From contig VTPC01089958.1 of the NCBI GenBank assembly GCA_011009095.1, forward strand, positions 181,204 to 245,203: a stretch of DNA of 64,000 bases, given 5' to 3'. This stretch comes from Ignelater luminosus (lineage: Eukaryota; Arthropoda; Insecta; Coleoptera; Elateridae). Of this stretch, positions 35,065-46,929 are shown piece after piece. Both the position numbers and the translations under genes were made by a program. Each line of letters begins with the position of its first letter. The first letter of the stretch is position 1. The notes under the pieces were generated by a model. That model ran no database searches and was not told where the DNA came from. It worked only from the letters and a program-made list of their open reading frames with translations.

Positions 35065-36620
35065 ATTTTTCATTCTTTATTTCTTACCCGTAAGTAATTA
35101 TGTTAATAAAGTTTGACCATCGTAGGTACTTCAGTTCTTGGTGTTGCATTTTCTATGAAAGGCGGTACTGTATTAATGTTCGCGGGTCAGCTTTATTGGG
35201 ATAATCTTCCTATGTCAGCCAATGATCATAATTTATAAAATGAAACTAATCTGCCAACACAACCTTTAAAGATAAAATATAGATACAAATTGTACAGAAC
35301 TCTAAAGCTAGATGTTTTGAAATGTAGTTTCAATGCAAATCTAAATCAAGCTTTTGCAACTTTTTGGCAGATTTGATAGTTTGTATCAAGGTGCAACAGC
35401 ATCTGAAAACAGTCAACAGCGCTGTAATAGCACCAACATTAGGTTGAACGTATGGGTCGTATTTCACTTTCATGATCAATCTAAATGTTTTCCAACTCCA
35501 AGAAGGCCGAGTTTGTTCTTTTTTTTATTAAACTCGGATCAAGCTATATTGCTTTGTCTAAATTTTAATTGTGACTTTAATTTAATTACATGGGAAGAAT
35601 ATCAGCCAGCATCCTTTAAATATCCCACCAGAAAATAAAAAAATAACAAAATCATTGCCTTGGTACAGATAGAAAATTATTCCAGTGAAAGTGACTAGTC
35701 CTCAGTAATAAATGATTTTTCTAATTCTTGATGGGTAAAACCTACAAGAAAATGAAAAAGAAACAGACCGGAAGATTTAGACAAACAAAAACGAAAAAGA
35801 CAACAATAGCAAAATTGAAACAAGAATATTGGACTTAAAGAAAATCCCAGTAGAGATATTGAAGATTCTAAAAGAAATCTGTACAATCCAAGAAAAACAG
35901 GAACTGATACGTAATCCCTTAAGAAAAAATAAACAGAAAACTGGAAATAATGGTTGTAGTAAATAGAGCTTAGTCCATTTAGTTTACACAGAAAAGTTGT
36001 GCAGTATGGTTGAACGAAGACTTAGATTTTTCCCATAGCCAGAAGATCATTTTAGTCAAACCTCCAATAAACTTAAATCTTAATTTTAACATAATTTGAA
36101 CGTTGTTGGAAGTCAGACACTTACTTTGACCAAAACAATTTTCATACTTTGTAACAGTTACTCTGAAAAGATTGCTTCTATTAATGAAGATTATCCAGTC
36201 AATATCGTTCCGCATTGATGCAATGTAGAATCCACAAGCAAAATGGGCAAACAGAATAAAAGGTTTTGACTAGATAAAGATGGTAAACCAGTGAGGCGCA
36301 CGGACGAAAAATTGTATAATAAAACCAAATGCAACAAATAATAGTTCTACTCATGTCGAATTTTGAAATGAAAGATATGAGTACTACTGTGTTTGATTTT
36401 GTCGTATTCTAATAACTCTTGAATAGTCATAAATACAATGTCACTATCTAAAACTGCCGATTCAGCATGCAGCTGATGTGGCAAGTGGTCATTTTGCTGA
36501 TTATGCATGCAGTCAGAATTATAGCCTAAATACCACTGCAATAACCTCAGGAAATGAGATCGAATCTGATCTTAGAACAGTGTTCTGTTTCGACGAACTA
36601 CTCTTGAATGTAACAGTATT
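35065..36620. other. No recognisable gene
   Basis: The plus strand at 35730-35960 is A-rich with few stops (KKIPVEILKILKEICTIQEK), possibly the ORF1 relic of a retroelement. No firm call. Confidence 0.4.
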
Positions 36621-36624
36621 ACTT

Positions 36625-39550
36625 ACCTACTTAATGCTTTGGCCTATCTACTCTAGTTCGGGTGTAAGGCACGGGGTGGAGTTGAGCTTCCCCCAACTTG
36701 TCTCTTCCATAGTTTTCTTCATCCTTTTCTATCTTGCATAACCTGGTTTGTGTCTTCTCTCTCTTTATGCCGGCCTTTCTCACATTTTCAAAACAAGCTC
36801 TTCGTGGTCTTTCTCTGTCTCTTCCTAATCATTCTTGCTTCAAATACTCGTCTAACTATTTTGCTGTCCTCCATTTCACCTGCAGATTCTTCCTGTATAT
36901 CGTATTCTTGATTTTGTCCATTATTTCTTGTGTTCTATTTTTTTCAGGAATCTTATCTTTATTGCTGTTAGCTTGCTTTTCTGTCTTTCTGTCAAAGTCC
37001 ATGTTTCTGTGCTATGTATAAGTATGGACGTCACTATGTTGTACTCGTACTTTTTTTTGGTATCTCCTTCTTTCCTAGAAATGAGTTTTTATTACTGCTG
37101 AGAAGTTTACCTTCCTTTGAGATTCGTTCAGTGATTTCATCATCAAGTCTTCCATCTTGAAAAATAATTGACGCTAGATATTTAAATTTTTGCATCTTGC
37201 AATCTTCTAGTTTTATTATGTGATTCTTCGTCTCTTTCGCAATTATCATGATTTTTGTTTTTTCTATAGTTATGTTCATATTTAATTCTCCTAATGCTCT
37301 TTTGAATACTTGCATATTTCTTTTTAAAGTTTTTTTCTTTTTTGGCTATTATGACCATATCGTCGGCACAACGTACTTCTGTAATTTGGATTTACTGCTT
37401 CGTCAAGACCAGTGTAAATAGTAACGGGATTAAGATACTTTCTTGCTTTACTCCTAGAGTGGTCTCAAAAGACTTTGATTTCTCCTGTTTAATTCCCACA
37501 AAATGTATCGTCTTTTTATATGTTTGTTGGATTCCAATTATTAACTTTTCTGGTGTTGTTCTCTTCCTTAATATTTTCCAAATGTGTCCCCTTTCAGTGT
37601 CAAACGCTTTTTCCAAATCTATGAAACCCATATGCACTTCTCTGTTCTCTCTCAATGCTTTTTCTGATATTTGCCTCATAATGGCTACTGCGTCATTTAT
37701 TCCTCTATTTGGTGTGAGTCCGAATTGGGTTTCCTTTAGTGTTCCTTCTAAATGTTCTCTCAGTCTTTTCTCTAAACGTTTTTCGTATACCACTGCAACC
37801 GTACTAGTTAAAGTGATTTCTCTGTAATTCTGGCATTCTTTGGTGTCTCCTTTCTTAAATATAGGGGTTATAATCCGTTTTCCGTCACATTGTTTATAAT
37901 TCTTCTCATTTCATGTATTGCCTAGTCTGGTAATGCCTTCAACATGTCTGCAGTGATATTGTCTTATCCTGGTGCTTTTCCCCTTTTAATTTTATTGATT
38001 GCATCTTTGATTTCTTCGGAGCGTATTACATCTTTTGTTTTTCTGTGCGTATTACGTTCTTTAGTTGGGTTTTTTGTTGGCATTCTTTATTTTCTATATT
38101 CTCTATATATTTTCCTTCTAAGAGCTCCTTAAAATATTCTTTCCATCTTTCTATAATTTAGTTTTTTTCTGGTATAGTTCTTCCCCTGTTGTCTTTGAAT
38201 TTTGTTAGGGTTGTTACCTTTTTTTGTCTCATGTTCCTTAGGGTGCCATAAAACAGTTTTTTATTTTTTATTCTTTGACCAAACTTTTTCCAGGATTCTT
38301 CTTTTTCTTTTTTCACTTTTCTTTTGATCACTTTTCTTTGTTCCTTATAAAGTTCATTGTCCATAGGGTCTTCAGATTGTAAATATTTTTTCCATTTACG
38401 CTTCTTATTTTTTATTTCCATCATTAATCTCTCCGTCCATGAATTTGACTTTTTCATGCTTCTATTTTCTCAGATCCAAGAATTTGTATATATAGTATAT
38501 ATAGTCCATCTCCCTTCCTTGTCTAATTCAGTCAGGGTTCGTTAGCATTCTTACTAAAGTAGACTGAAATCTTTCTTTTATATCTTGTTCTCTAAGTTAA
38601 TAGCATTTGATCTTGTTATTTACTACTTTTCTTTTACTTTTACTTATTGCCGTTCGCTTATGTCTATATTTCAATTTCAGGCGGAAATGATCACTTCCGA
38701 TCTCTGGTCCCCTTTGTACTTGAATGTCTTTTACTTATTTCCATAGATTTTTGTTAATTAAAAAATAATTAGTTATTGATTTTTCATTCCTATTCGGCAT
38801 CTGTCTGATAAATTTATGTATATCTTTCCTATTTTCAGTTCATTTTCTAGACAGAATTCTATTCCATTCTCAATTTTTGCCTGTTCTCTGTGTATTCCTA
38901 GACACCACTCGATTCTTTAATTTTCATTTCAGTATTATTACCCCATTTTCTGTTCTGTCGACTTCTTCTTCCAGGTCTTTAAAAAACTTTTTTTTCTATT
39001 CCTTTTTTGCATCTTCATTTGGTCCATACCCAACTATCACTGTCAATTCTTCATCGTCTTTTCCGTGTTTAATATTGATGGATAACAGCCTTTTGTTTAT
39101 TAAGGTTTCCTTCTTCGCATATTTCATCATCCCTTCCTTGATCAATATTGCTACGCCGATTCTTGCATTTTCTTTTTCTTCTACATCTGACCAGTATATC
39201 CAATATCCATTTGTCAGTTGCCTAAGACCATTGTTTTTCCTTTTTGTTTCGGTGATCTCTACATAATCCAATTTAATCTTGGCTATTTGTTCCGTCAACT
39301 CATCTTCTTTTCCGCTCAGAGTTTTAATCTTCCAAGTTCCAAACTTTATTATCTGATTTTTTTATGTCCCTTGCCTTATGCGCGCGCACGCGCGCGTGTG
39401 TATCATTCGTTATTGTCTTTTTCGCATTCCATATTCCTAAAATTGTCTTTTTCTTTGGTTTATATGTTTTATCTGTATTCGTATCCTTCTTTTTGCCGTT
39501 TTCGTTGCCTGAGATCCAATTTATTGTTTTATTTTTGGTTAGTTTTTTGA
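36625..39550 (-). mobile_element. Long LINE relic: endonuclease, RT and C-terminal domain
   Basis: Minus strand, 5' to 3': endonuclease start FGTWKIKTLSGKEDELTEQI (39345-39285), YVEITETKRK, YWIYWSDVEEKENARIGVAI, TVIVGYGPNEDAKKE (39030); linker 38457-38158 (basic, KKRKWKKYLQ, KFGQRIKNKKLFYGTLRNM); RT 37793-37392: LKETQFGLTPNRGINDAVAI, VHMGFIDLEKAFDTERGHIW, TLGVKQESILIPLLF; then 37315-37034: LNMNITIEKTKIMII, CKMQKFKYLASIIFQDG, DDEITERISK; C-terminal tail with ETWTLTERQKSKLTAI to about 36630. Longest LINE here, but with stops and lost motifs (the ADD box lies in the broken stretch 37320-37390, VRCADDMVII-like). Its ORF1 lies on the opposite strand at 39565-40015. Confidence 0.9.
39378..39402. 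other. Alternating purine-pyrimidine tract (Z-DNA-prone)
   Basis: atgcgcgcgcacgcgcgcgt followed by gtgta: 25 bp of strict alternation, mostly CG steps, in an otherwise AT-rich region. It lies between ORF1 and the endonuclease start of the LINE. Confidence 0.9.
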
Positions 39551-39564
39551 GATTTATTTAAACA

Positions 39565-40015
39565 TGAATAAATAATTGAAAGAAAAAAATGAAGGTGTGG
39601 AAAAGGAACTAGGAAAAGCAAATAGAAGAATAGAAAGGTTAGAAGAAGATAAGAAACATGATAATAAAAGGCATACAGATTGACACCAATAAGATCATGG
39701 TGTTGAAAAAAGGTATGGAGCATTTTATACAGAGACAGTTGGAACTAACCTAACGGATAAACTCAACATACTAAGGAAAAAAACAGACAGTAATATTAAG
39801 GAGCAGAGGATATATATAGAATCAGATGGACAGAAAAGGAGATATATATACATATATACAAAGGCAGATTAGAAAACAATCAAAAGAAGATAGAATCAAA
39901 GGTAACCAGACAGAAATTGTATACAAAAAATTAAATATAAATGGGAAGAAATGGAAATGAGATGAAAGGGAGGATAAACTGAAAGAAACAGTTGTAAACA
40001 ATAAAAGATGATAAT
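39565..40015 (+). mobile_element. LINE ORF1 relic, inverted relative to the adjoining endonuclease/RT
   Basis: Plus strand: ERKNEGVEKELGKANRRIER, LEEDKKHDN (coiled coil), then MIIKGIQIDTNKIMVLKKGM, EHFIQRQLEL, and after shifts RIYIESDGQKRR, KQSKEDRIKGNQTEIVYKKL, NINGKKWK, DEREDKLKE. This is the ORF1 found upstream of endonuclease/RT in this LINE type. It begins about 15 bp from the end of the minus-strand element and runs away from it. Confidence 0.8.
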
Positions 40016-40019
40016 TTCT

Positions 40020-43000
40020 TCACGTGAGATCTACTTAAGATATTTTCATATAGAATCCTTGTGTCTGCTTTCAGCGCAACAGCCAATTGGCTCTTCATAG
40101 TTTAAGAATATTGGGATTACAACTTTTGTGAATATCATTACAATATTGCCAATTTGCAACTGATGTGAGAAGAGTTACTTGCTGATGCGCAGGCGTGAAG
40201 TGTAACTATTTGGTTTGTACCCGCCATACTGACAAAGTCGGATACTATTCAGCTTGTGAAAGTAGGCTCAAGTATTACGCTAAGGCGTATTTGTAATGTG
40301 ATACTCCCTAGATGCTAGGGGTTACGCAGACCATAGCGCCGACCGCTTTTGGAAGCAAATGAAGGTTTTGTGTAGAATTTAGATTAAGACTTTGGTGAGA
40401 CCAAAGCATAAAATCTGTTTTCTTTTTTTTTACTAAGAATTATTATCTTCACTGTAAGTATCGTTGGTTGAAACATTTTTAATATAACTACTCGTAATGT
40501 AATTTAAGTCGCAAGGTCTCAGAAATCTGGCCTACTAAATTCTGAAGCCGCTTCTTATTATCAGATCCTAAAAAAACTCATGTAAGAAAGTAACAGAAAG
40601 GTAGATCGTAAGAAGAATGTGTACGAAATCTATGAAGCAGGCCTGTGATCAAAAACACGTTATGCAATTGCAATTGCCTTGTTCTTCTATCATTTAAATT
40701 CTCTAGTGACGTCACAAGATATTGGCTATCTCTATTTGTTTGTAGGCTAGCAGAAAACATTTTTTTTTGTTCTTTATGAAGCTAAAGCAATACCCACGAG
40801 AGGTATATTTTTATCGTAACATACAAATAAATAGGAACGAACAATCTGGAGAATTGTTAGAGAACATGCTAATAATTTGTCAAGTGTCAAATCAAAGCCA
40901 AGCAAGTTCGTTGAATTAGTTACCGTGAAAGCCAGGCATTGAGGATGCGACAAATCATTCCGTTGCAACTTGTAAGCGAATAGAAACAAATACTAACCAC
41001 CTTTAGAGAATGTGGAAAATCAAAATAACTTTCAAGAATTTTAAATGCTTTAAAATTTTTGTTTATTTTTTGTTAGCAAATCCTCGAAATAGCTGATTAA
41101 GTTAAAAATTATTTCCAATAATTTTACTTCTTTTAACATTTATGGTTTTTATAGCGTTTTTATGTGCCTACCATAAAAAATTTATAGTTAGGATAATGCA
41201 CAATAATTATGTTAATGCGAATATTTTCAAATTTATGACGTCATAATTAACCTACTATGAATGTTGCATGTTTTAATGCAAATTGTTACATTCTATATAT
41301 GTTTATAAGAATCCATTAATTTATTGGCAAACTAAAAAAAAAGAGCCCAAACCTGTCGATTTCGTTATCTGAAACCCAAGTGATTTATTTCAGCCATTAG
41401 TTTTGACTTAATCCATAATTACTGTTATCTAAATTTATGTAATATCTAAATTAACGACGCGAGTTGAATATAAAAAAGAGAAAATGATGCATTGGGTGTT
41501 ATTTCTTAATTTAACGTTCAAATGTTTATATTTGTACCTATTAGATTATTAATAAACTTTAATTGCCTGTACTATATCTGTTTTGCTAGAAGATGTGTTC
41601 TTTTCACTCCAATCTTATCTTAACCTTCACATCTCATGTGAGATAATGTATTGGTTTAAAATAATTTTTGACTTTGATTGATACTATTGACCGAATTCCT
41701 ATTTTAAGTATCTCAATATCGACAAATTGAGTAGAATAAATACTAAAAATATTTAATAACATAATACAGCCTTTAAATATTTCTCTTCCAGTTTATCGTA
41801 ATATAAATAATTTTTAAAATTGATTAAAATAGTTTTATACTTAAAATACGGTTTTTTCTAATAAATACCAGATCGTTAAAAAAAGAAGAAATTATAATTT
41901 GATCAAATTTCAAGATAAACAATTTCTGTCCCATAAAAACGAGCAAACAGAAAACTTGTCGACTTCCAATTTCAGTTGGTAGTCTCGAGATGACCATCAC
42001 TTAAGATTCATCTTCATCAGTTTTTATGCTAGATTTTGTGATTTTTTATTGCGCGGGTTGCTATTAATGTAAAAAGAATTAAAATAAACTGAAGTTTTCT
42101 TTAATTAAAGGTGCGTAAAGTGTTGTTGCATTGTTTCATTGTTAATCTTGCCATAAGAGGATTACTCTAATGGAAAATCCATCAAAATTAACATCTCTGG
42201 TGAGCAAATTATATTTAGTTTTCAGTATTATCGCAGTTTATTTACATATATATTTATTTATTTTTTTGTTAAATAAAATATGGGCATTTATGATTGTTTG
42301 GGTGCGTCAGTACCATACGTATCTGGTATTTTAATATTTAGAAGGTGTAACATACAGTTTAAAGTGAATCATTATTATAATTTATAGATTTTGTCGTTTT
42401 TATATTAAATTAATTTTAATTTTTATTACTTTTGAAGTCAGCAAACACCCACGCAAGTCTTATAGTGAAAATAACATTCTAAGATGATGTAATCTTCTTG
42501 CATCCAATGAGTAAATGCCAACTCGCATTTGAGTACACGTGACATATTACAAAAGTACAGAAGGGCCAAATAATGTGCAAACGGAACTTCACGCATAAGG
42601 TTTTCTCTAGAGAGGGTCTATAATTATCTGTCAAGATAGATATATAAACAAAACCTCAAGCTATCAGGAGCTCGAGGTATAAATTTAGTTTTGATATCAC
42701 CCTTGATTTTTTGTTTCTAGTACCAATCATTCTGCAGTACAATAAAACTTGAATTTTTTTTCTCAGAACAGTTACTTCAACCTTCCTCAAGTAGCTATGT
42801 TTAATGTTTAGAGCGCCGTTTTTCAGATTGGCACAATGGTTATCTGTATAACAGGAAGATATTTACATTTACAAATAATACAATAAGAGTAAAACTGAAT
42901 TTTTCAAACGGGAATTATCAAACATTATACTCACCGACTTGGATGAAACTTAAAACATATCAAGTTGTGTTACCTGAGAACGCACCCTTTTCGAGATACA

Positions 43001-43255
43001 CGATCACAAAGTTTCATTTGAAATGTCTTATTTGTTCATTATCTTAGAAACAAAGCGCGCTATGAAACCGAGATTGTAAGTTTGGCGTTTTCTATCATTT
43101 TACAAATTTATATTTGAGTATCTAAAAATTCAAGATTTGGTCATTTTATAGATCTTTACATAAATTTAAAAATAAGAACTTACTATTATTGTAGGGTTTC
43201 TTTGTAGAATGCATCGTTTTCTAGTAAATTCAGCATATCAGTCTCTATGTGCAAT
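40020..43255. other. Long AT-rich stretch without recognisable genes
   Basis: No coding frame of note. 42900-43060 (ccgacttggatgaaactt, ctttttcgagata-like) resembles non-coding ends of insect DNA transposons, but no terminal repeat could be paired. Confidence 0.45.
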
Positions 43256-43261
43256 ATTAAA

Positions 43262-44645
43262 CAGGTCGAGGGCAAGGAAGGCCTAGAACCGGCGGTAGAC
43301 AGTAGTATTAATACAAGAATCTTTATGGGTGCAGTAGAAAGTTGATGACCTAATTTCTAAAGGGAGATCCTGCAGCTAATTTCCGTATCTAGGTCAGTAG
43401 GCGAGATGCTTATCAAGATCGAACCACAGGTTCGAACGCCACACAAGTAGACGGAATCGAGATTGTACTGCACTCTCTTAAGATACTTATACTCCCAATG
43501 AGGGATTAAGCTGATATTATGTAGGTAGGTGAAGGTCAACGTCCCTTGGCTCCGGAACAGCTGATCACTGAAACCATCTATGTGTATGCTAATACCACAA
43601 GAAAAACCAACAGCCAAAAAGTAAGTTGATAACATCTATTAGCATACTATTAAATTGGTACACTAAACATATTACAGCGGTCCTGGTTCACACTGATTGA
43701 AAATCGTTTTAACAAACACATATACATAAAAGTACACGTAAAACAAGTAAACATGAGATAAACATGGCCACAATAAATTCTTTAATATGCACGAACCATC
43801 GGCCACGAGCATTGCATAGAACGCCGGCAGTATGAAGGCAACATAAAGTCTAAATAATGAGACATTCGTGGATATTAAAAATTTTGCGGTCGCTTGTGAA
43901 GAAAGCACACATGAAATAAAATGTAAAATACAAATAACAACGATAATGTTACTGCGGTCGTCAGCTCCAGGTGCAATGCATTAAGCTTTAGATCCAAATA
44001 ATTATTTAAATAAATCTTTAAGCAAGATCAATTTTGCAAAGCTATAAATCAACATGAATTTACGTTAACATAGCCTTGCATGGATAAACTAACAAGACAA
44101 GAATTATATTAATAATTTTGCCGTTTTTATCTGTATACGATCAAACTAATAAAGTTAAATAATATTTTGGAACTGAAAAACTACTTGAAAACATGACGAA
44201 TAACGTCTTTCTCTTAAATAAACATTATTACAAAGTTTCATCCCCGTGAAATGATGCGTCGAACTTTTCACTACTGTGAAAGAATATCACAAGATTTTTC
44301 ACCAATGTGAAGCGATGTTACAGTAAAGTGAATCTTAGGTAACTTTTATCCAAAGCAATTGGTGACGAGACGGTGAAATACAGATACGTTAACAAACAAC
44401 TATGTTCGCAGTTGACGAGCTTGATGCGCCAACGTTAGCTTCTTCACAAGATACAGTTTTAAAAGAAATAAAATATTTACCGTAATACTGGAACTATCTG
44501 ATAGAGATCCAAATTTATGGCACAAATTACACTCAATTTACTTAAATTTTCCAGGGACGGACGTCATTCACATAAATTCTTAGATTGAAGGTAGATGTTG
44601 ACTGTCTTTAACTTTAGAGAACGAAGCAGTACAAAACTCGGAGAG
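43262..44645 (-). repeat. Approximately 1.35-kb dispersed repeat, copy 2
   Basis: Reverse-complement partner of 28421-29768. Differences include a stretch present here and missing in copy 1, near 43420-43447, that reads tggcgttcgaacctgtgg on the minus strand, and shorter text around 43330. The two copies differ by many substitutions, so neither is recent. Frames 43635-43357 and 43908-43672 (minus) match copy 1 frames only in parts. Confidence 0.85.
44236..44312 (-). repeat. Three tandem small palindromes, copy 2
   Basis: Plus-strand text TTTCATCCCCGTGAAA (44236-44251), TTTCACTACTGTGAAA (44266-44281), TTTCACCAATGTGAAG (44297-44312); spacing 30 and 31 nt, the mirror of the trio at 28752-28828. 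Confidence 0.85.
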
Positions 44646-44784
44646 ATTGGACGGAACTATATAGATACAAGGAACACGATAACAATGCTAGTTCTTTGGA
44701 AGAAATGAAATAATAAAAGAGGCGGTACGCTGATTCAACTGCGAGTTCTGTGTGAAATAATAATAAACTTTTGATCGAAATGAG

Positions 44785-45868
44785 AATTGTTCAACCCTCA
44801 GAGGGGTGTGTCCAGCAAATTATTGGCTGGCTGGGATTCATGACATCAAAACCACCAATAAGATAACGAGAGGGTGAGGTGGTTCGACCACAAATTCGAG
44901 TATTGCCCTGTTCCATTAACAGAGTAAACGTAAAAATAAATCTTTTCCTGGCTAGACAAAGAGCGGCTGTGATCCTTCGTTTGGAAGATCGGACATTCTG
45001 GAACTTGGCGTGAAAAGATCGATGTTGCAGATAGTAAGCGATGAGTTCCGCAAGCTTGACGGTGACTTCCTTCTGTATCAGTTTGTAGAGTGCCATACCT
45101 TGTCAAATGCCTTCAAAACATCGAGGATGCTGACTCCAGTGTGGTCACGTCTGTTGTACCCATTAGTGATGTGTTCGACTAGTCTGAGAATTTCGAAAAC
45201 CGAATTGTTCATTTTGTAGTATTTTTCGGGCTTTGGTTTCTTGCCGGAGTATTGCAAGTATCACTCCTTCAGCTGTCTGCCCTAGCGTTGGCAGTAGACT
45301 GATTAAATGGTAGTTTTGTGGGACGAAGGACTCTTGACCAGCTTTGTGGATGACTATTACATCGGCAGGAAGGTGGCGGAGCCTCAGAATGGCATTTATA
45401 GTGCTCACTAAGGCAAGGATTGCTTTCTTTGGTAGCCACTTTAGTGCCGAGTTGGAGGTCTCGTTTGGTCCTGGCGCTTTCCTAAATGTTGTGGCTCGGA
45501 TCAGTCTACTAACCTAGTCGAGAGAAGTTGGGGTAGGGGAGGATTTTCGTCATTGGTTTGCAGTGTATCCCTGACGTTTCTGTTTATCATGGAAATGGAC
45601 GTCAATGGTATTGCAGTTGGGGCTGCACTGTCGTTTAAAGATATTGGCGAAGGCTTCGGCTCGTTTTTCATTTGTGTATACCAATCCCTGCTCGCCATGG
45701 ATGGACAGAACTTGCTGTTTCTTTGTTTCTAGGCATTTCATCATTATCAACGTTTAAAGTTTGCAAAGTTTATCAGTCAAAACCTTCTGGAAGCTACTGC
45801 AACCTTGGAATAAAGCCTTAGTTGCATAGTCCTTGCACACCTTGTGTAAATCATTCTATTTAAAACTA
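44785..45868 (-). mobile_element. Jockey-like LINE relic (linker and N-terminal RT)
   Basis: Minus strand: VCKDYATKALFQGCSSFQK (45850), HGEQGLVYTNEKRAEAFANI (about 45690), KAPGPNETSNSALKWLPKKA (about 45475), AILRLRHLPADVIVIHKAGQ (about 45390), NYHLISLLPTLGQTAEGVIL, LQNEQFGFRN (about 45205), LIAYYLQHRSFHAKFQNV (about 45040). Layout and motifs match Jockey-clade LINEs. The element breaks before the catalytic ADD box. Frameshifts at several points. Confidence 0.88.
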
Positions 45869-45871
45869 GCG

Positions 45872-46335
45872 CAGGGCCACCGCCCAAGAAAAAGTTGTCT
45901 ATAGTTTACACAAACCTGAAAAAAGAGATTGCTCTAAAGCAGCTTTCTACAGCACATGCTCCATCAAACTGAGCGAGTATGTTAAGCACCGAATATAGTG
46001 TACAAAATGATTATCTTGGCAATACACGCTTGAAGACCACCGTAGCGCTCTGACATGTTTGCTGCACTGTCATAAGACTGTCATCTCAGGTTTTTGATTT
46101 CAATGCCGCATATGTTTAAGAAGTTCAAAGCAGCGTTAGCAAACGTTTCTCTCGTGTTGCTTGTTATGGCTAAAATGTAAGAAAACGCTCTTCTAGTACT
46201 TTAACATCTGACACTAACATCTCTATGTGAGATGGTCAAATCAACTTGCAGAAAAAAATACTTGGCTCTTTGGATTTCTTTTACAATAACTTTTAGGACC
46301 TTATTTTCCACTATTTCGAATGTAGAAGTTATAGG
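45872..46335 (-). mobile_element. hAT-related (ZMYM-type) transposase relic
   Basis: Minus strand: FEIVENKVLKVIVKEIQRAK and YFSAS at about 46320-46250, then, in shifted frames, SYDSAANMSERYGGLQACIA-like text at about 46080-46030, and FFRFV, TIDNFFLGGG at 45915-45890. The order matches the SCAND3/ZMYM-like hAT family (EI..AKYFS..VDSTPD, then CRGQ.YDNAANMSG, then FFxxLQxLYxFFS). Only a shred of the domain remains. Confidence 0.6.
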
Positions 46336-46379
46336 AAGGTTTTTCGTTATACTATATATTTACGGGATTTAAGTTGCAC

Positions 46380-46512
46380 AATAAATATAACTCGAAACAT
46401 TTTTCGTCTCCAAACTTCTCTATCGAATGCATTCTCTATCTCCAGGTTGTTTCTTTCCATATCTTCTCTTGCTGTCCCGTTCCACGATTTTCGAGGACGC
46501 TCCCTTTTTCAT
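46380..46512 (-). mobile_element. LINE C-terminal tail relic (RTE-like)
   Basis: Minus strand reads ENRGTG or, one frame over, RPRKSWNGTAREDMERNN, LEIENAFDREVWRRKM: the conserved GRPRKSW...A.DR..WRR end of RTE-like LINEs. It is cut at about 46515 by the mariner relic. Confidence 0.7.
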
Positions 46513-46517
46513 CTACT

Positions 46518-46925
46518 CTCAGGAGTTCACATAAACACTTCTCCAGAAAACAAAATCAAGTGGGGAGGGGGCTCTGATGAAGGCAAGAAACGTTTTCTGT
46601 ACAGGAAAAGTTCTTGTGTTCATCTTTTTTGATGCGGATGGTGTTTTGCTAATGGATTTTCTTCGTGATAGGAGGACTGCTGTAGTCTGCTGGACATTGT
46701 GAGGGCTGCTTATCTCAGCAAACGGCAACGTTCTCCTTCTCCATGACAACGCGCAGCCGCACGCAGCAACCTTTATACGAGAAGAAATCCAAGGAATTTA
46801 CTGGACAATCCTTGAGCACTCTCCTTGCAGTTCTAACATATTACTGTGTGACGTTCACCTGCGCGGGCCGCTGAATCTTCTTATTTTAACGGCCACTCTT
46901 TTTCTTTGTGATTACGCTATATTTT
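46518..46925 (+). mobile_element. mariner transposase relic
   Basis: Plus strand: VHINTSPENKIKWGGGSD (HHYTPETK region), VLVFIFFDADGVLLMDFL (about 46610; the VFWDxxGxxxxDFL block with the second catalytic Asp as DADG), NGNVLLLHDNAQPHAATFIR (about 46725; LLHDNARPH with catalytic Asp), REEIQGIYWTILEHSPCSSN. The N-terminal DNA-binding part and the third Asp are gone. Stops present. Terminal repeats not found. Confidence 0.9.
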
Positions 46926-46929
46926 AAAA

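Noticed and set aside
37342-39561. Series of plus-strand hydrophobic frames (for example 37342-37827, 38877-39266, 39218-39550)
   Set aside because: Antisense shadows of the minus-strand LINE: its Lys/Glu-rich codons read as Phe/Leu/Ser on the other strand.
39565-40015. Independent plus-strand host gene with coiled coil
   Set aside because: Sequence matches the ORF1 layout of the LINE next to it, down to the NGKKWK...DEREDKL end.
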